14,594 bases of DNA from a bacterium (GTDB lineage: Bacteria; Patescibacteriota; Minisyncoccia; Ryanbacterales; 2-02-FULL-48-12). Of this stretch, positions 1 through 7,261 are shown piece by piece (positions within the stretch are counted from its first letter, which is position 1; every line of letters starts with the position of its first letter). Under the pieces are notes generated by a model. That model saw only the letters and a program-made list of their open reading frames with translations. It had not been told where the DNA came from and made no database searches. Made by a program: the position numbers and the translations under genes. The DNA is taken from contig SBBS01000050.1 of the NCBI GenBank assembly GCA_005239605.1, positions 1 to 14,594 on the forward strand. Reading direction: 5' to 3'.

Positions 1-96
1 TCTTGCGTGAGCCCTGCTGGCGCTTCAAAATTTTCACCGGCGCCCCATCTCATATTTCTGAAATTTCACTCTAAAATTTATTAAGGGACAGGTCTA
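1..96. repeat. Left-end palindromic repeat, half copy
   Basis: This stretch is an inverted, diverged copy of the right end of the window. Positions 73-96 match the reverse complement of 14501-14524 perfectly over 24 nt, with core GGGACAGGTCTA. Positions 28-38 (AAATTTTCACC) match the reverse complement of 14558-14568. The sequence between is recognisably related, with mismatches and small gaps. Positions 1-27 match 14568-14594 in direct orientation with one mismatch (G at 19, A at the right end). That 27-nt core is itself an imperfect hairpin (GCG..AGC-CCT-GCT..CGC), so the full element is probably a long palindrome of which only one half is present here. The repeat supplies the stop codon of the neighbouring glycosyltransferase. 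It resembles REP-type elements, but no transposase is present to support that. Confidence 0.8.
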
Positions 97-1136
97 ATCT
101 CCGAATATATCTTCGGAACAATTTTTTGATATGAGTATTGTTCTTGCGCAAATTTCTCGCCTGCCTCGCCCATACGTTGGCGCAACGATGCGTCTTTTAA
201 TAACTTCTCTAACACCGAAACCCATTCTTCCGTTGTATTTGCAAGAAATCCATTTTCTCCGTCTCGGATTATATAGTTTGCTTCCCCCACAGGAGACGCA
301 ACAACCGGCACACCGCACGCCATATATTCCAGCGCTTTGAACGCGCATTTTGCGCGATTGAATAACGAATCTTCCAACGGCATAACACCGATATCAAATG
401 CATATTCCTGAATGAGCTTTGGCGCCATATCCTCCTTCAACCAGTCTGCTGAATCAACAAATACCACTTCAAACGGAACATTTGAGAAAAATACATGAAG
501 CGGCTGGTAGTTCTGCGAGCCCGCTATAACAAAACGAAACAGCACGCGCTTCTCATGAAGTTTCATAAAAACATCCTTTAAAACAGCAAAGTTCCCCGCC
601 TTAAAATGCGCCTTCCCCTGTCCCACCCAGCCGACGGTCAATTGTTCACGATCCGCATGTGTTATTGCGTATCCGGCGTACAAATCGGTATCCAATGCGG
701 TCGGCAGAAAAATACAGTTTGTATTGTATCGCTTCGCCCAATTAAAAATTTCGTGAGAACCGCAAAACACCGCATCCGCATGTTTGGCAAGCATGGCGCT
801 TTTTTGCGGAGAATGAATCCATTCGGCATCATCCAAATCATACACAAGTTTTTTTCCGAAAAGCTTTTTTGCAAGAATAATTAACAAAACAAAATCCCAT
901 GGGAAGAGAGATTTGTGGACAAATATTATCTTGAAACTTGAAACTTGAAACTTGAAACTTGCATTGAAAAGCAGACGGAAATGAGATGGTCGGAAAGAAA
1001 AAGATGAATGGCTGACGCTGTGGATCACTTCGTAATTCCAGCTGTATTGTTTTTGCAGACGCTCCGCAACGCGCCACACGCGCTGGCGCGAAGAAGCAAC
1101 GGAACCATCGCCTTTCGTAAAAAAAAGGATGTTCAT
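81..1136 (-). CDS. GT4-type glycosyltransferase
   Basis: This 351-residue protein is a GT-B fold glycosyltransferase of the GT4/family 1 type, expected to transfer a sugar from a nucleotide donor at the cytoplasmic face. The C-terminal donor-binding signature is clear: KALEYMACGVPVVASPVGE at about residues 267-285, with E270 and E285 as the EX7E-like acidic pair and the usual glycine-rich turn. The N-terminal half carries FVHKSLFPWD (72-81) and YDLDDAEW (99-106), as seen in related enzymes. Its ATG overlaps the TGA of the upstream gene by 4 nt, so it is the last gene of the six-gene operon. Two oddities: a heptad tandem repeat encodes residues about 59-69, and the last codons plus stop (RPVP-TAA) lie in the terminal repeat. 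A run of eight T covers codons 4-6. Acceptor and donor are unknown. Confidence 0.9.
   Translation of the reverse strand: MNILFFTKGDGSVASSRQRVWRVAERLQKQYSWNYEVIHSVSHSSFSFRPSHFRLLFNASFKFQVSSFKIIFVHKSLFPWDFVLLIILAKKLFGKKLVYDLDDAEWIHSPQKSAMLAKHADAVFCGSHEIFNWAKRYNTNCIFLPTALDTDLYAGYAITHADREQLTVGWVGQGKAHFKAGNFAVLKDVFMKLHEKRVLFRFVIAGSQNYQPLHVFFSNVPFEVVFVDSADWLKEDMAPKLIQEYAFDIGVMPLEDSLFNRAKCAFKALEYMACGVPVVASPVGEANYIIRDGENGFLANTTEEWVSVLEKLLKDASLRQRMGEAGEKFAQEQYSYQKIVPKIYSEIRPVP
930..961. repeat. Heptad tandem repeat (CTTGAAA), 4.6 copies, inside a glycosyltransferase gene
   Basis: Four perfect copies of CTTGAAA (930-957) are followed by CTTG (958-961), 32 nt in all. On the coding strand it reads TTTCAAG repeats and encodes residues about 59-69 (ASFKFQVSSFK) of the glycosyltransferase at 81-1136. 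The unit is 7 nt, so gain or loss of a single copy would shift the reading frame. A degenerate relative of the same period and length lies at 8497-8528. Confidence 0.9.
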
Positions 1137-2242
1137 ATCTTGATAAATGCAGCTTTTTGCGTAAGAGAATAAATATCATGCGCGCGTTTGCTCCATGTAT
1201 ACTTTTTTGCGTCCAGCGCCGCCTGCCAACCCAATGCATTCCGTAATTGCTCGTCTTGCTGGAGCCGTTTTACCGCGCCTGCAAATGATTTTGCATCCGT
1301 ATCCCGTATCAAAAGCGCGTTTTTACCGTCATGCAGCACTTCGTCATTGGCGCCTCCCGGGTGCGCGACAATAGGAACGCCTGCCGCCGCATATTCATAA
1401 ATTTTAGAAGAGATGCTGCCTGGATACATGATCATGGGCGGTATAAGCAATACATCAGAAGCGACAAGATAAGAAAAAACTTTCCGCGGCGGCACGCGGC
1501 TCTCTATCATCAAACGATCTTCCACGCCATGCATACGCGCAACATTTCGGATTTGCTCTTCCTCATTATGTTTCATTCCCACAAGCAACAATTTCACGTT
1601 TGCAGAAAGTTGGGGCAGCATCGCAACAAGAACATCAACTTTATACCACCATGTTGACCCGATATACCCCATGAGAAATATATCGTCCGGAATTTGCAAG
1701 CGCGCGCGCGTTTGCTTCCGTAACAAACCTTTATTAACGGCGATAAACGCATCATCTACCGCATTTACATGCGTTACTACCGAATACGCGGCATCAGCGC
1801 CATACCATTGGCGCAATCGCTCTGTAATAAAAATCGCGCCGTGAGCCGCCTGAAATGCAAGGAGCCAAATCCCTTTCATAAACCGCCACTCATGGCTTCC
1901 GTGTATTTCAAACATAATTCGTTTCCGAAGAACAAAACGCGCCACAGAAACAATAAGCGCCAATCTCGGATCACGGAAATAGAGTATATCATAGTCACTG
2001 CGCATCCGAAAAATAGCAAGGAAAAGAGATCGCTTGCGCGGCGAAACATTCAGCGGAAACACATGCGTAACGCCTTTTGATTCAAAAATGTCCCGCGCGT
2101 TTTGCGGCTCATCGGCGGAGGAAAAAACGGTTACTGCGCATTCCGGCTCCTGGTTAAGGTACTCTGCCGTTTTTATGATATTGCGCGCATGAGCGCGGGA
2201 GAATGACAAACGAGCGCGTGTGATATAAAGAATTCGTATCAT
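1133..2242 (-). CDS. GT4-type glycosyltransferase
   Basis: A 369-residue GT4-like glycosyltransferase, normal length for the family. The C-terminal donor site is visible at about residues 274-301: PGSISSKIYEYAAAGVPIVA followed by HPGGANDE. The acidic residues lie at 283 and about 301, matching the EX7E region. The N-terminal half contains YDILYFRDPRLA (84-95) and FEIHGS (111-116), the acceptor-side strand and loop typical of glycan-assembling GT4 enzymes. GYIGSTWWYKVD (192-203) matches the start of the second Rossmann domain. It starts 9 nt after the stop of the membrane protein gene upstream and its TGA overlaps the next ATG by 4 nt, so it is translated within the operon. No strong Shine-Dalgarno sequence precedes it. 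Substrates cannot be read from the sequence. Confidence 0.9.
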   Translation of the reverse strand: MIRILYITRARLSFSRAHARNIIKTAEYLNQEPECAVTVFSSADEPQNARDIFESKGVTHVFPLNVSPRKRSLFLAIFRMRSDYDILYFRDPRLALIVSVARFVLRKRIMFEIHGSHEWRFMKGIWLLAFQAAHGAIFITERLRQWYGADAAYSVVTHVNAVDDAFIAVNKGLLRKQTRARLQIPDDIFLMGYIGSTWWYKVDVLVAMLPQLSANVKLLLVGMKHNEEEQIRNVARMHGVEDRLMIESRVPPRKVFSYLVASDVLLIPPMIMYPGSISSKIYEYAAAGVPIVAHPGGANDEVLHDGKNALLIRDTDAKSFAGAVKRLQQDEQLRNALGWQAALDAKKYTWSKRAHDIYSLTQKAAFIKI

Positions 2243-2251
2243 GCTTTCATA

Positions 2252-2776
2252 TTACCCGCCCGGATAAAGATGGAGAATTTTTTTACCCCAATGAAACACT
2301 CTGGCGAGCAGTTTGCCTTTCGGTGTAAGCGCAAATGTTCCCTCATACTCTTTTATGTGCCCGCCGTACACCATGTCGCGAAGCCGCCGGCGCTGAAGCG
2401 CATGCGGATCATATCGCCTGCGTATTTCTTCCTCGGTCGCCGATCCGCCCGCTTCAAACATATCCGTGAGAATACGGCCGGAGATGCTTCTATCAAGGAG
2501 AAAATACACCTGCGCGTAGCTGAAAAACAAAAATATATACAACACCGCGCCGTTGGCATACGCCGCCGCGCGCGCGGCAAACGAATCAGCCATCAATAGA
2601 AACAAATTCGGAAACGGCGCCGTGAAAAAAAGAAGGGTGTAGACAAGAAAAAATAATTTTGCCATGCGCGACACCGCTTTCCAGGGTTCCTGCGGACGTC
2701 TGTGATAAAAAACGAGCGCGTGCGTCAATAAAAACAAAAAAAATACGCCGCCGCTTAAAAGATAGCTTTCAATCAT
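2252..2776 (-). CDS. Small membrane protein with winged-helix-like C-terminal tail
   Basis: Family not named with confidence. The 174-residue protein has three probable membrane helices (about residues 7-24, 40-62 and 72-95) and a soluble tail of about 75 residues. The tail reads ILTDMFEAGGSATEEEIRRR, then a helix rich in Arg (RRRLRDMVYGGHIKEY), then FALTPKGKLLARVF. That helix-helix-hairpin order and the LTPKG turn resemble a winged helix, as in MarR/PadR-like domains, although here it is membrane-tethered. Its ATG overlaps the TGA of the ArnT-like gene by 4 nt, and the next glycosyltransferase begins 9 nt after its stop. It is therefore co-expressed with a lipid-linked sugar transferase and may be an accessory or regulatory subunit. 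That role is inference only. Confidence 0.75.
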   Translation of the reverse strand: MIESYLLSGGVFFLFLLTHALVFYHRRPQEPWKAVSRMAKLFFLVYTLLFFTAPFPNLFLLMADSFAARAAAYANGAVLYIFLFFSYAQVYFLLDRSISGRILTDMFEAGGSATEEEIRRRYDPHALQRRRLRDMVYGGHIKEYEGTFALTPKGKLLARVFHWGKKILHLYPGG

Positions 2777-4086
2777 AATGGAATTGCCATTTCTAGTTTA
2801 TTGATAATATCTCCCCAATTATACCAAACATCGTATGCGGTACATAGAAATAATACACAACAGACGCCCGCAAACACTCGCCAATGAATCGGACGGCTCT
2901 TGAAAAAGGAAACCGCAAAAATCGCAAGAAACGGAAACAACGCATAACGATAACGGGTTTCCACAATAAACGGAATAACAGAAAGCGGCTGGAGGATTGC
3001 AAACGCAATAAACAAGCGATGTGTTGTATTTTTGTGTTCTTTCCAAAAAAGAAATGCGCCCGCTATGCCCCCAATCATAAGAGCCGCCGTCCATGCGCCG
3101 GAAACTAGAAGCGTAACAAGCCGCTGCGACGGATAACCTGCAAGATGAATCCAAAAACCCGTAGGTCGCGCGAGACTAAAATAAATCGCGGTTTTGCGCC
3201 ATTGCAATTCCAAGAATTGAAGCGGCGTTTCCCATAAAAACTCTCTATATTTTTGCCATGCAATGCGGCTAAATTCCACGCTGTGAAATGTATTGCGAAC
3301 TTCTTGGATTTCAGGCGTTTTTACAAACCCGCCGGCGGCATCCGGGTTGTTCCCCACCCATAAATCCAATCCGCCGGCGGTTGTGGTAAGAATAAATGAA
3401 TCATAACGGGCGCTCATGTAATAAGACCATGGGCCTATTAAAATCAATGCGGGGAGAAATATAAGAACACTCGCAAGAAATCTCCGCCGCCGCAAAAATA
3501 TCGCGAGCGCCGACAAAAACGGTAAAATAGCAACCGGACGGACAAGAATGGCAAGCGCCCATAACAATCCCGCAAGAGCTTGTTTGGATGTGTCCTGAAA
3601 AAAACGCAAGGAAGTATAAACAGCCGATAAAAATAAAAAAAGAAAAAGCGTCTCTGTGAGCAAAAGACCATTCACCACAATGAGATCGGGGGCAAATCCA
3701 AATAAGCCCGCCGAAAAAAGCCATACCCGTTCTTGATGCGGAAACAACATGCGCGCAATAGCGTACACCAATACCACCGAAGCTCCCCGCAACAACGCAT
3801 GCAAAATCCACACAATCCATATACGATGCCCAAAAATTTTATAAACTGCCGCGAGAAAAAATTCATACCCGGGCCCCACGCGCGCAATCGCATCATCATG
3901 TTCCGGTTGCGGCGCATTCGCGCGCTGTTCTATATATCCATACCCGCCGGCAAGATTCTGCGCAATTGCGTCATACGCCTCCGCATCCACACGCGGACGA
4001 TCATGATAATAAAAGGAATAGGCCGCGCTTATAAGCACGACCACCGCTGTAAGAACAAAAAGTTTTGAATCAAAAAGTTTCATCAT
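2773..4086 (-). CDS. ArnT/PMT-like membrane glycosyltransferase (polyprenyl-phosphate sugar dependent)
   Basis: A 437-residue polytopic membrane protein of the GT39/GT83 (PMT_2) type, which moves a sugar from a polyprenyl-phosphate carrier onto an acceptor on the outer side of the membrane. The first membrane helix (about 9-27) is followed by an external loop with RVDAEAYDAIAQNLAGGYGY (32-51). D34 and E36 fall where the family has its catalytic acidic residues. The loop then continues to ARVGPGYEFFLA (68-79), the equivalent of the family's R-x-PGYP segment. About ten further hydrophobic segments follow, with DLWVGNNPDAAGG in a later external loop. The length is slightly short compared with ArnT but usual for small PMT_2 proteins. 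Its start overlaps the TGA of the GT2 gene by 4 nt, and that GT2 is the likely source of its lipid-linked donor. The acceptor may be glycan, lipid or protein. Confidence 0.85.
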   Translation of the reverse strand: MMKLFDSKLFVLTAVVVLISAAYSFYYHDRPRVDAEAYDAIAQNLAGGYGYIEQRANAPQPEHDDAIARVGPGYEFFLAAVYKIFGHRIWIVWILHALLRGASVVLVYAIARMLFPHQERVWLFSAGLFGFAPDLIVVNGLLLTETLFLFLFLSAVYTSLRFFQDTSKQALAGLLWALAILVRPVAILPFLSALAIFLRRRRFLASVLIFLPALILIGPWSYYMSARYDSFILTTTAGGLDLWVGNNPDAAGGFVKTPEIQEVRNTFHSVEFSRIAWQKYREFLWETPLQFLELQWRKTAIYFSLARPTGFWIHLAGYPSQRLVTLLVSGAWTAALMIGGIAGAFLFWKEHKNTTHRLFIAFAILQPLSVIPFIVETRYRYALFPFLAIFAVSFFKSRPIHWRVFAGVCCVLFLCTAYDVWYNWGDIINKLEMAIPL

Positions 4087-4829
4087 CTATCAAACAAATT
4101 AAACCATATAATGGCGCCGACTGCCTGCAAGCCGTCCCGCCAGCCAATCTTTTTTCCCTCCTCATACGTTCGTCCGTAATAGTTAATAGGAACTTCGTAT
4201 ACGCGCCATTTGCCGTGCGCCACGCGCGCGGTAATCTCGGGTTCAATGGTAAACCGATTGGATTTCAACCGCGGCGCTATGTGATCCACAACCTCCCGCC
4301 GAAAAACTTTATATCCCGTTTCCATGTCTGAAAGGTCTAAATTGGTAAACGCATTGGAGAGGATTGTCAGCAAGGTATTTCCTACGCGGTGCCAAAAATA
4401 GAGCTTCCGTCGCCGTACCCCATCAAAACGAGATCCATAGACCACATCTGCGATGCCGTCTAGAATAGGCTTTAAGAGTACAGGATAATCAGACGGGTCA
4501 TATTCCAAATCCGCATCTTGAATCAATACAATATCGCCTGTTACTTGGGCAAACCCGCGCTTCAGCGCGGCGCCTTTCCCGCGATTTTTTTCAAAAAAGA
4601 TGTATTGAATCGTATCTTTGAGATTTGGAGAATCTTTATACTTTTCCTTAATTCTCCCAACTAACTCTTTCGTTCTGTCGGAAGAACCGTCATCTATTAC
4701 AATAATTTCATAATTCAGACCCAACGTAATGCCGCTGATTGCTTTCGTTACAATATTCTCAATTACGTTTCCGATGAACCGTTCTTCGTTGTATGTGGGA
4801 ATTATAATAGAAAGTTTTTGCATATTCAT
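4083..4829 (-). CDS. GT2 glycosyltransferase, DPM1-like polyprenyl-phosphate hexose synthase
   Basis: A 248-residue GT-A fold enzyme close to dolichyl/polyprenyl-phosphate mannose or glucose synthases, which load a hexose from GDP- or UDP-sugar onto a polyprenyl phosphate. Motifs are in order: SIIIPTYNEE (7-16), VIDDGSSDRT (44-53), RGKGAALKRGF (83-93), the metal-binding DAD in LIQDADLEYDP (105-107), then METGYKVFRR (169-178). There is no C-terminal membrane domain, so it is the soluble short type. The start is placed at the ATG at 4829 because GAGGAG (4835-4840) lies 5 nt upstream. A longer reading from TTG at 4859 would overlap the dehydratase gene by 19 nt and is less likely. It lies directly upstream of the ArnT-like transferase, which would use its product. 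Confidence 0.9.
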   Translation of the reverse strand: MNMQKLSIIIPTYNEERFIGNVIENIVTKAISGITLGLNYEIIVIDDGSSDRTKELVGRIKEKYKDSPNLKDTIQYIFFEKNRGKGAALKRGFAQVTGDIVLIQDADLEYDPSDYPVLLKPILDGIADVVYGSRFDGVRRRKLYFWHRVGNTLLTILSNAFTNLDLSDMETGYKVFRREVVDHIAPRLKSNRFTIEPEITARVAHGKWRVYEVPINYYGRTYEEGKKIGWRDGLQAVGAIIWFNLFDR

Positions 4830-4841
4830 GTGCACTCCTCT
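4830..4841 (-). promoter_or_regulatory. Ribosome binding site deciding the GT2 start
   Basis: On the minus strand AGAGGAG lies 5 nt before the ATG at 4829. It is one of only two strong Shine-Dalgarno sites seen in the window, and it sits in the 11-nt gap after the dehydratase stop codon. Confidence 0.75.
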
Positions 4842-5845
4842 TATACGGTCTTCAGCCAACGCGGATTACTAATGCTCCACTGAATAGTTTTACGAAGCGA
4901 CTCCTCAAATGACATGGGTATCTGCCATCCGAGTGAACGCATGCGTTCTCCATCCAAGGCATACCGCAAATCATGCCCGGGCCGCGATGAATGGAAATCA
5001 ACCATTTCATATCGCAGCGGTTTTCCCAATTCACACGCGATAATCTTTGCGAGCGCGAGGTTATCAACTTCCCGCTCTCCCACAATATTATACTTTTCCC
5101 GAACGGCGCCGTGTTTCAATAAAAAGAGAATTGCAGACGACACATTTCGGGCGTGAATCCAAAACCGGCTGCCCGGCTTCGTTTTTGCCGCATCGGCATG
5201 GATAACAACCAAACCACCCGCTTCCACCGTATTAATTGTTTTGGGAATAAATTTTTCCGGATGCTGGCGCTCCCCGAACACGTTCATGGTATGCGTAATA
5301 AGCACGGGAACACGATATGTGTTTGCATACGCAAGCGCAAGCTCTTCCCCTCCCGCTTTTGTCGCCGCGTAGGGATTTGAAGAATTATAACGATCCCACT
5401 CCTTATACGCAACCCCTGCAGGCGCAGGGCCAAACACTTCATCGGTTGAAAAATAAATCATGCGTTCCAACCGCGAAAGAGTTCGCGCAAAATCCAGCAC
5501 ACGCATAGCGCCAACTACATTTGCCATGACAAACGGCTCCGGGTTTTCAATAGATTTATCCACATGCGTTTCAGCGCCCATGTGTACAATATACGAAACG
5601 TTTCCGATCTCCTGCGCAAGCCCCGCTTCCAGAGGATGCGTGAAATCCGCCGCAAGAACAAGAACGCGCTTGTCATTAAACACTTGAATATCGCGAAGGC
5701 GATCAAAGCCGTTGGACGCATAATTAAGCTTATCCATCACCACCACATCCCAATCGGTATTCTTGAGGATGTGCTCTACAAAATGGTGCGCGATAAACCC
5801 GCAGCCGCCCGTTATCAATATGCGATTTTTTCCCGGAACCATCAT
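4841..5845 (-). CDS. RmlB-like NDP-sugar 4,6-dehydratase (extended SDR)
   Basis: A 334-residue extended short-chain dehydrogenase/reductase most like dTDP-glucose 4,6-dehydratase, which makes a 4-keto-6-deoxy sugar nucleotide with bound NAD. It has the nucleotide-binding loop TGGCGFIAH (12-20), GAETHVDKSIE (90-100), the dehydratase signature STDEVFG (133-139, with D135 and E136) and the catalytic Y159-x-x-x-K163. RPGHDLRYALD (288-298) matches RmlB. The segment that reads RDWLYVEDH in RmlB is RFWIHARNV here (227-235), so the sugar nucleotide may not be dTDP-glucose. It is the first gene of the minus-strand operon, with a TATAAT box six nt before the ATG. The usual RmlA, RmlC and RmlD partners are absent from the window. 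It could also be an epimerase-type SDR, but the DE pair favours a dehydratase. Confidence 0.85.
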   Translation of the reverse strand: MMVPGKNRILITGGCGFIAHHFVEHILKNTDWDVVVMDKLNYASNGFDRLRDIQVFNDKRVLVLAADFTHPLEAGLAQEIGNVSYIVHMGAETHVDKSIENPEPFVMANVVGAMRVLDFARTLSRLERMIYFSTDEVFGPAPAGVAYKEWDRYNSSNPYAATKAGGEELALAYANTYRVPVLITHTMNVFGERQHPEKFIPKTINTVEAGGLVVIHADAAKTKPGSRFWIHARNVSSAILFLLKHGAVREKYNIVGEREVDNLALAKIIACELGKPLRYEMVDFHSSRPGHDLRYALDGERMRSLGWQIPMSFEESLRKTIQWSISNPRWLKTV

Positions 5846-5851
5846 GACTCT

Positions 5852-5857
5852 ATTATA
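5852..5857 (-). promoter_or_regulatory. -10 box of the six-gene polysaccharide operon, probable leaderless start
   Basis: On the minus strand a perfect TATAAT (5857 to 5852) lies 6 nt before the ATG at 5845, so transcription should begin at or within a base or two of the start codon. The -35 region 17 nt upstream (TCCTAT) is weak. No Shine-Dalgarno sequence is present. Confidence 0.65.
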
Positions 5858-5886
5858 ACGCTATTTAATTATTAATAGGATAACCA

Positions 5887-5915
5887 TTGAAATAGGGCGC
5901 TTTTCCGTATACCAT
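5887..5915 (+). promoter_or_regulatory. Promoter of the PIG-L/WbqC unit
   Basis: TTGAAA (5887-5892) and TACCAT (5910-5915) are separated by 17 nt. The ATG is at 5924, eight nt after the -10 box, which implies a leader of about 2 nt. The -10 is only 4/6 to consensus. This promoter is back to back with that of the dehydratase operon in a 78-nt gap. Confidence 0.5.
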
Positions 5916-5923
5916 ACACTCGT

Positions 5924-6553
5924 ATGACCAAGCGCACAATTCTCATATTCGGCGCCCATCCGGACGATGTGGAAATAGGCATGGGCGGCGCTATAAAAAA
6001 ACTTTCTGATACACACCGCATCATAAGCTGTGTCGCCACTTTACCAAACCTAAAAGACGCGCGCAAAAAAGAAGTATCCGAAGCCGCTCGCATTTTGGGT
6101 ATTCACGCCATCCGTCATCTTGCGCTCTCCCCCCAAACATTCGGTTTCAATAGACAAACAGTGAAAACTATGGATGCTCTTATAGAAGAATACAAACCTC
6201 ATAGCGTTTTTACCCAGTGGATCGGAGACTCCCACCAGGATCACGTGCACCTTACCCAATGCGTGCTTGCCGCCGCGCGCCACAATCACTTCAATGTTCT
6301 CATGTATGAACAGGCAATTCCCGGCGGCATTACGCATTCCGCATTCCGCCCGCAATTATACATTGATGTCTCCGCGCAGATGGAAGATAAAATCGCAAGC
6401 ATCCTTGCGCACAAAACACAGCACAATAAATATGGCGAAGGATGGATACAAGGCGTACGCGGCCGCGGCATGCATCGGGGATATCAGATAAAAACAGAAT
6501 ATGCGGAAGCGTTTGAAGTTGTAAAAATTAAGGAAGATCTGGGACTCCTATAA
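5924..6553 (+). CDS. PIG-L/LmbE family deacetylase
   Basis: A 209-residue zinc-dependent N-deacetylase of the PIG-L/LmbE family, which includes enzymes removing acetyl groups from N-acetylglucosamine-containing substrates. The metal motif AHPDDVE is at residues 11-17 (H12 and D15 as ligands, D14 as probable base), and the third ligand motif SHQDHVH lies at 103-109. There is no signal peptide, so it should act in the cytoplasm, and the length is normal. The WbqC gene starts 6 nt downstream of its stop, so the two form a unit. In this setting it could deacetylate an amino sugar before or after attachment. The acetylated substrate is not evident. Confidence 0.9.
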   Translation: MTKRTILIFGAHPDDVEIGMGGAIKKLSDTHRIISCVATLPNLKDARKKEVSEAARILGIHAIRHLALSPQTFGFNRQTVKTMDALIEEYKPHSVFTQWIGDSHQDHVHLTQCVLAAARHNHFNVLMYEQAIPGGITHSAFRPQLYIDVSAQMEDKIASILAHKTQHNKYGEGWIQGVRGRGMHRGYQIKTEYAEAFEVVKIKEDLGLL

Positions 6554-6559
6554 CTTTCT

Positions 6560-7258
6560 ATGATCGTCGCATGCCATCAGCCTAATTACTTGCCGCATCT
6601 CGGTTTTTTTCACAAAATGAAAGAAGCTGATGCGTTTGTACTGCTTGACTCCGTTCAATTTTCAGATGGATTCTACCAGCACCGAAACCGCGTCCGAAAA
6701 GAAGGCGGCTGGAAATGGCTTACGATTCCCGTAGAGCGCTCGTTTCAAAAAATCCAAGATGTGAATATAAAACACCATGTGCAACTTTCAGGACGCCCGT
6801 GGAATCTCTATCACTGGGACACGATTCAGCATGCCTACGCAAAAACGCCTTATTTTAAAGATTACGCGCCTGCGCTAGAAGCAATTTTTAAAAACGGACA
6901 TTCGTTTGAGCGTCTGGCAGATTTTACCATAGAGTTTATTACACACCTTAAAACTATAGTAGGCATCGCCACTCCCCTTATAAGGTCATCTGCGCTCAAC
7001 ATTGACGCAAAAGACGCATCAGAACGGCTCGCCGTTATCACAAAAAAACTGGGCGGCACTACATACCTATCGGGCCCGAGCGGCGGCAGTAAATACGAAC
7101 TCCGCGAAGAACCGTTTCAAGAACAAGGCATCGCAATTGCTCACCAGCATTTTATCCATCCCATCTACGAACAATATCATGGCAAGAAAGACGGCCTTTT
7201 TGAAAAAAACCTCTCCGCGATTGATGCGTTGTTTAATATGGGAACATTGCCATTGTGA
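6560..7258 (+). CDS. WbqC-family protein
   Basis: A 232-residue protein of the WbqC-like family, which occurs in O-antigen and other surface-glycan clusters and whose biochemical role I cannot state. The N-terminal family signature is plain: MIVACHQPNYLPHLGFFHKM with HQP at 6-8. It continues with DAFVLLDSVQFSDGFYQHRN (24-43), WLTIPV (54-59) and the conserved TYLSGPSGGSKY near the middle to C-terminal half. It has no membrane segment and is full length for the family. It starts 6 nt after the PIG-L gene without a Shine-Dalgarno sequence, which suggests coupled translation. The family often sits beside DegT aminotransferases, and one is encoded on the other side of the next hairpin. Confidence 0.9.
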   Translation: MIVACHQPNYLPHLGFFHKMKEADAFVLLDSVQFSDGFYQHRNRVRKEGGWKWLTIPVERSFQKIQDVNIKHHVQLSGRPWNLYHWDTIQHAYAKTPYFKDYAPALEAIFKNGHSFERLADFTIEFITHLKTIVGIATPLIRSSALNIDAKDASERLAVITKKLGGTTYLSGPSGGSKYELREEPFQEQGIAIAHQHFIHPIYEQYHGKKDGLFEKNLSAIDALFNMGTLPL

Positions 7259-7261
7259 AAA

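Noticed and set aside
930..961. CRISPR-like array
   Set aside because: The 7-nt units are directly adjacent with no spacers, and no cas genes are present.
838..1239. Long minus-strand reading frame overlapping the first two glycosyltransferases
   Set aside because: Out-of-frame shadow of the real genes with no recognisable domain, crossing the heptad repeat in another frame.
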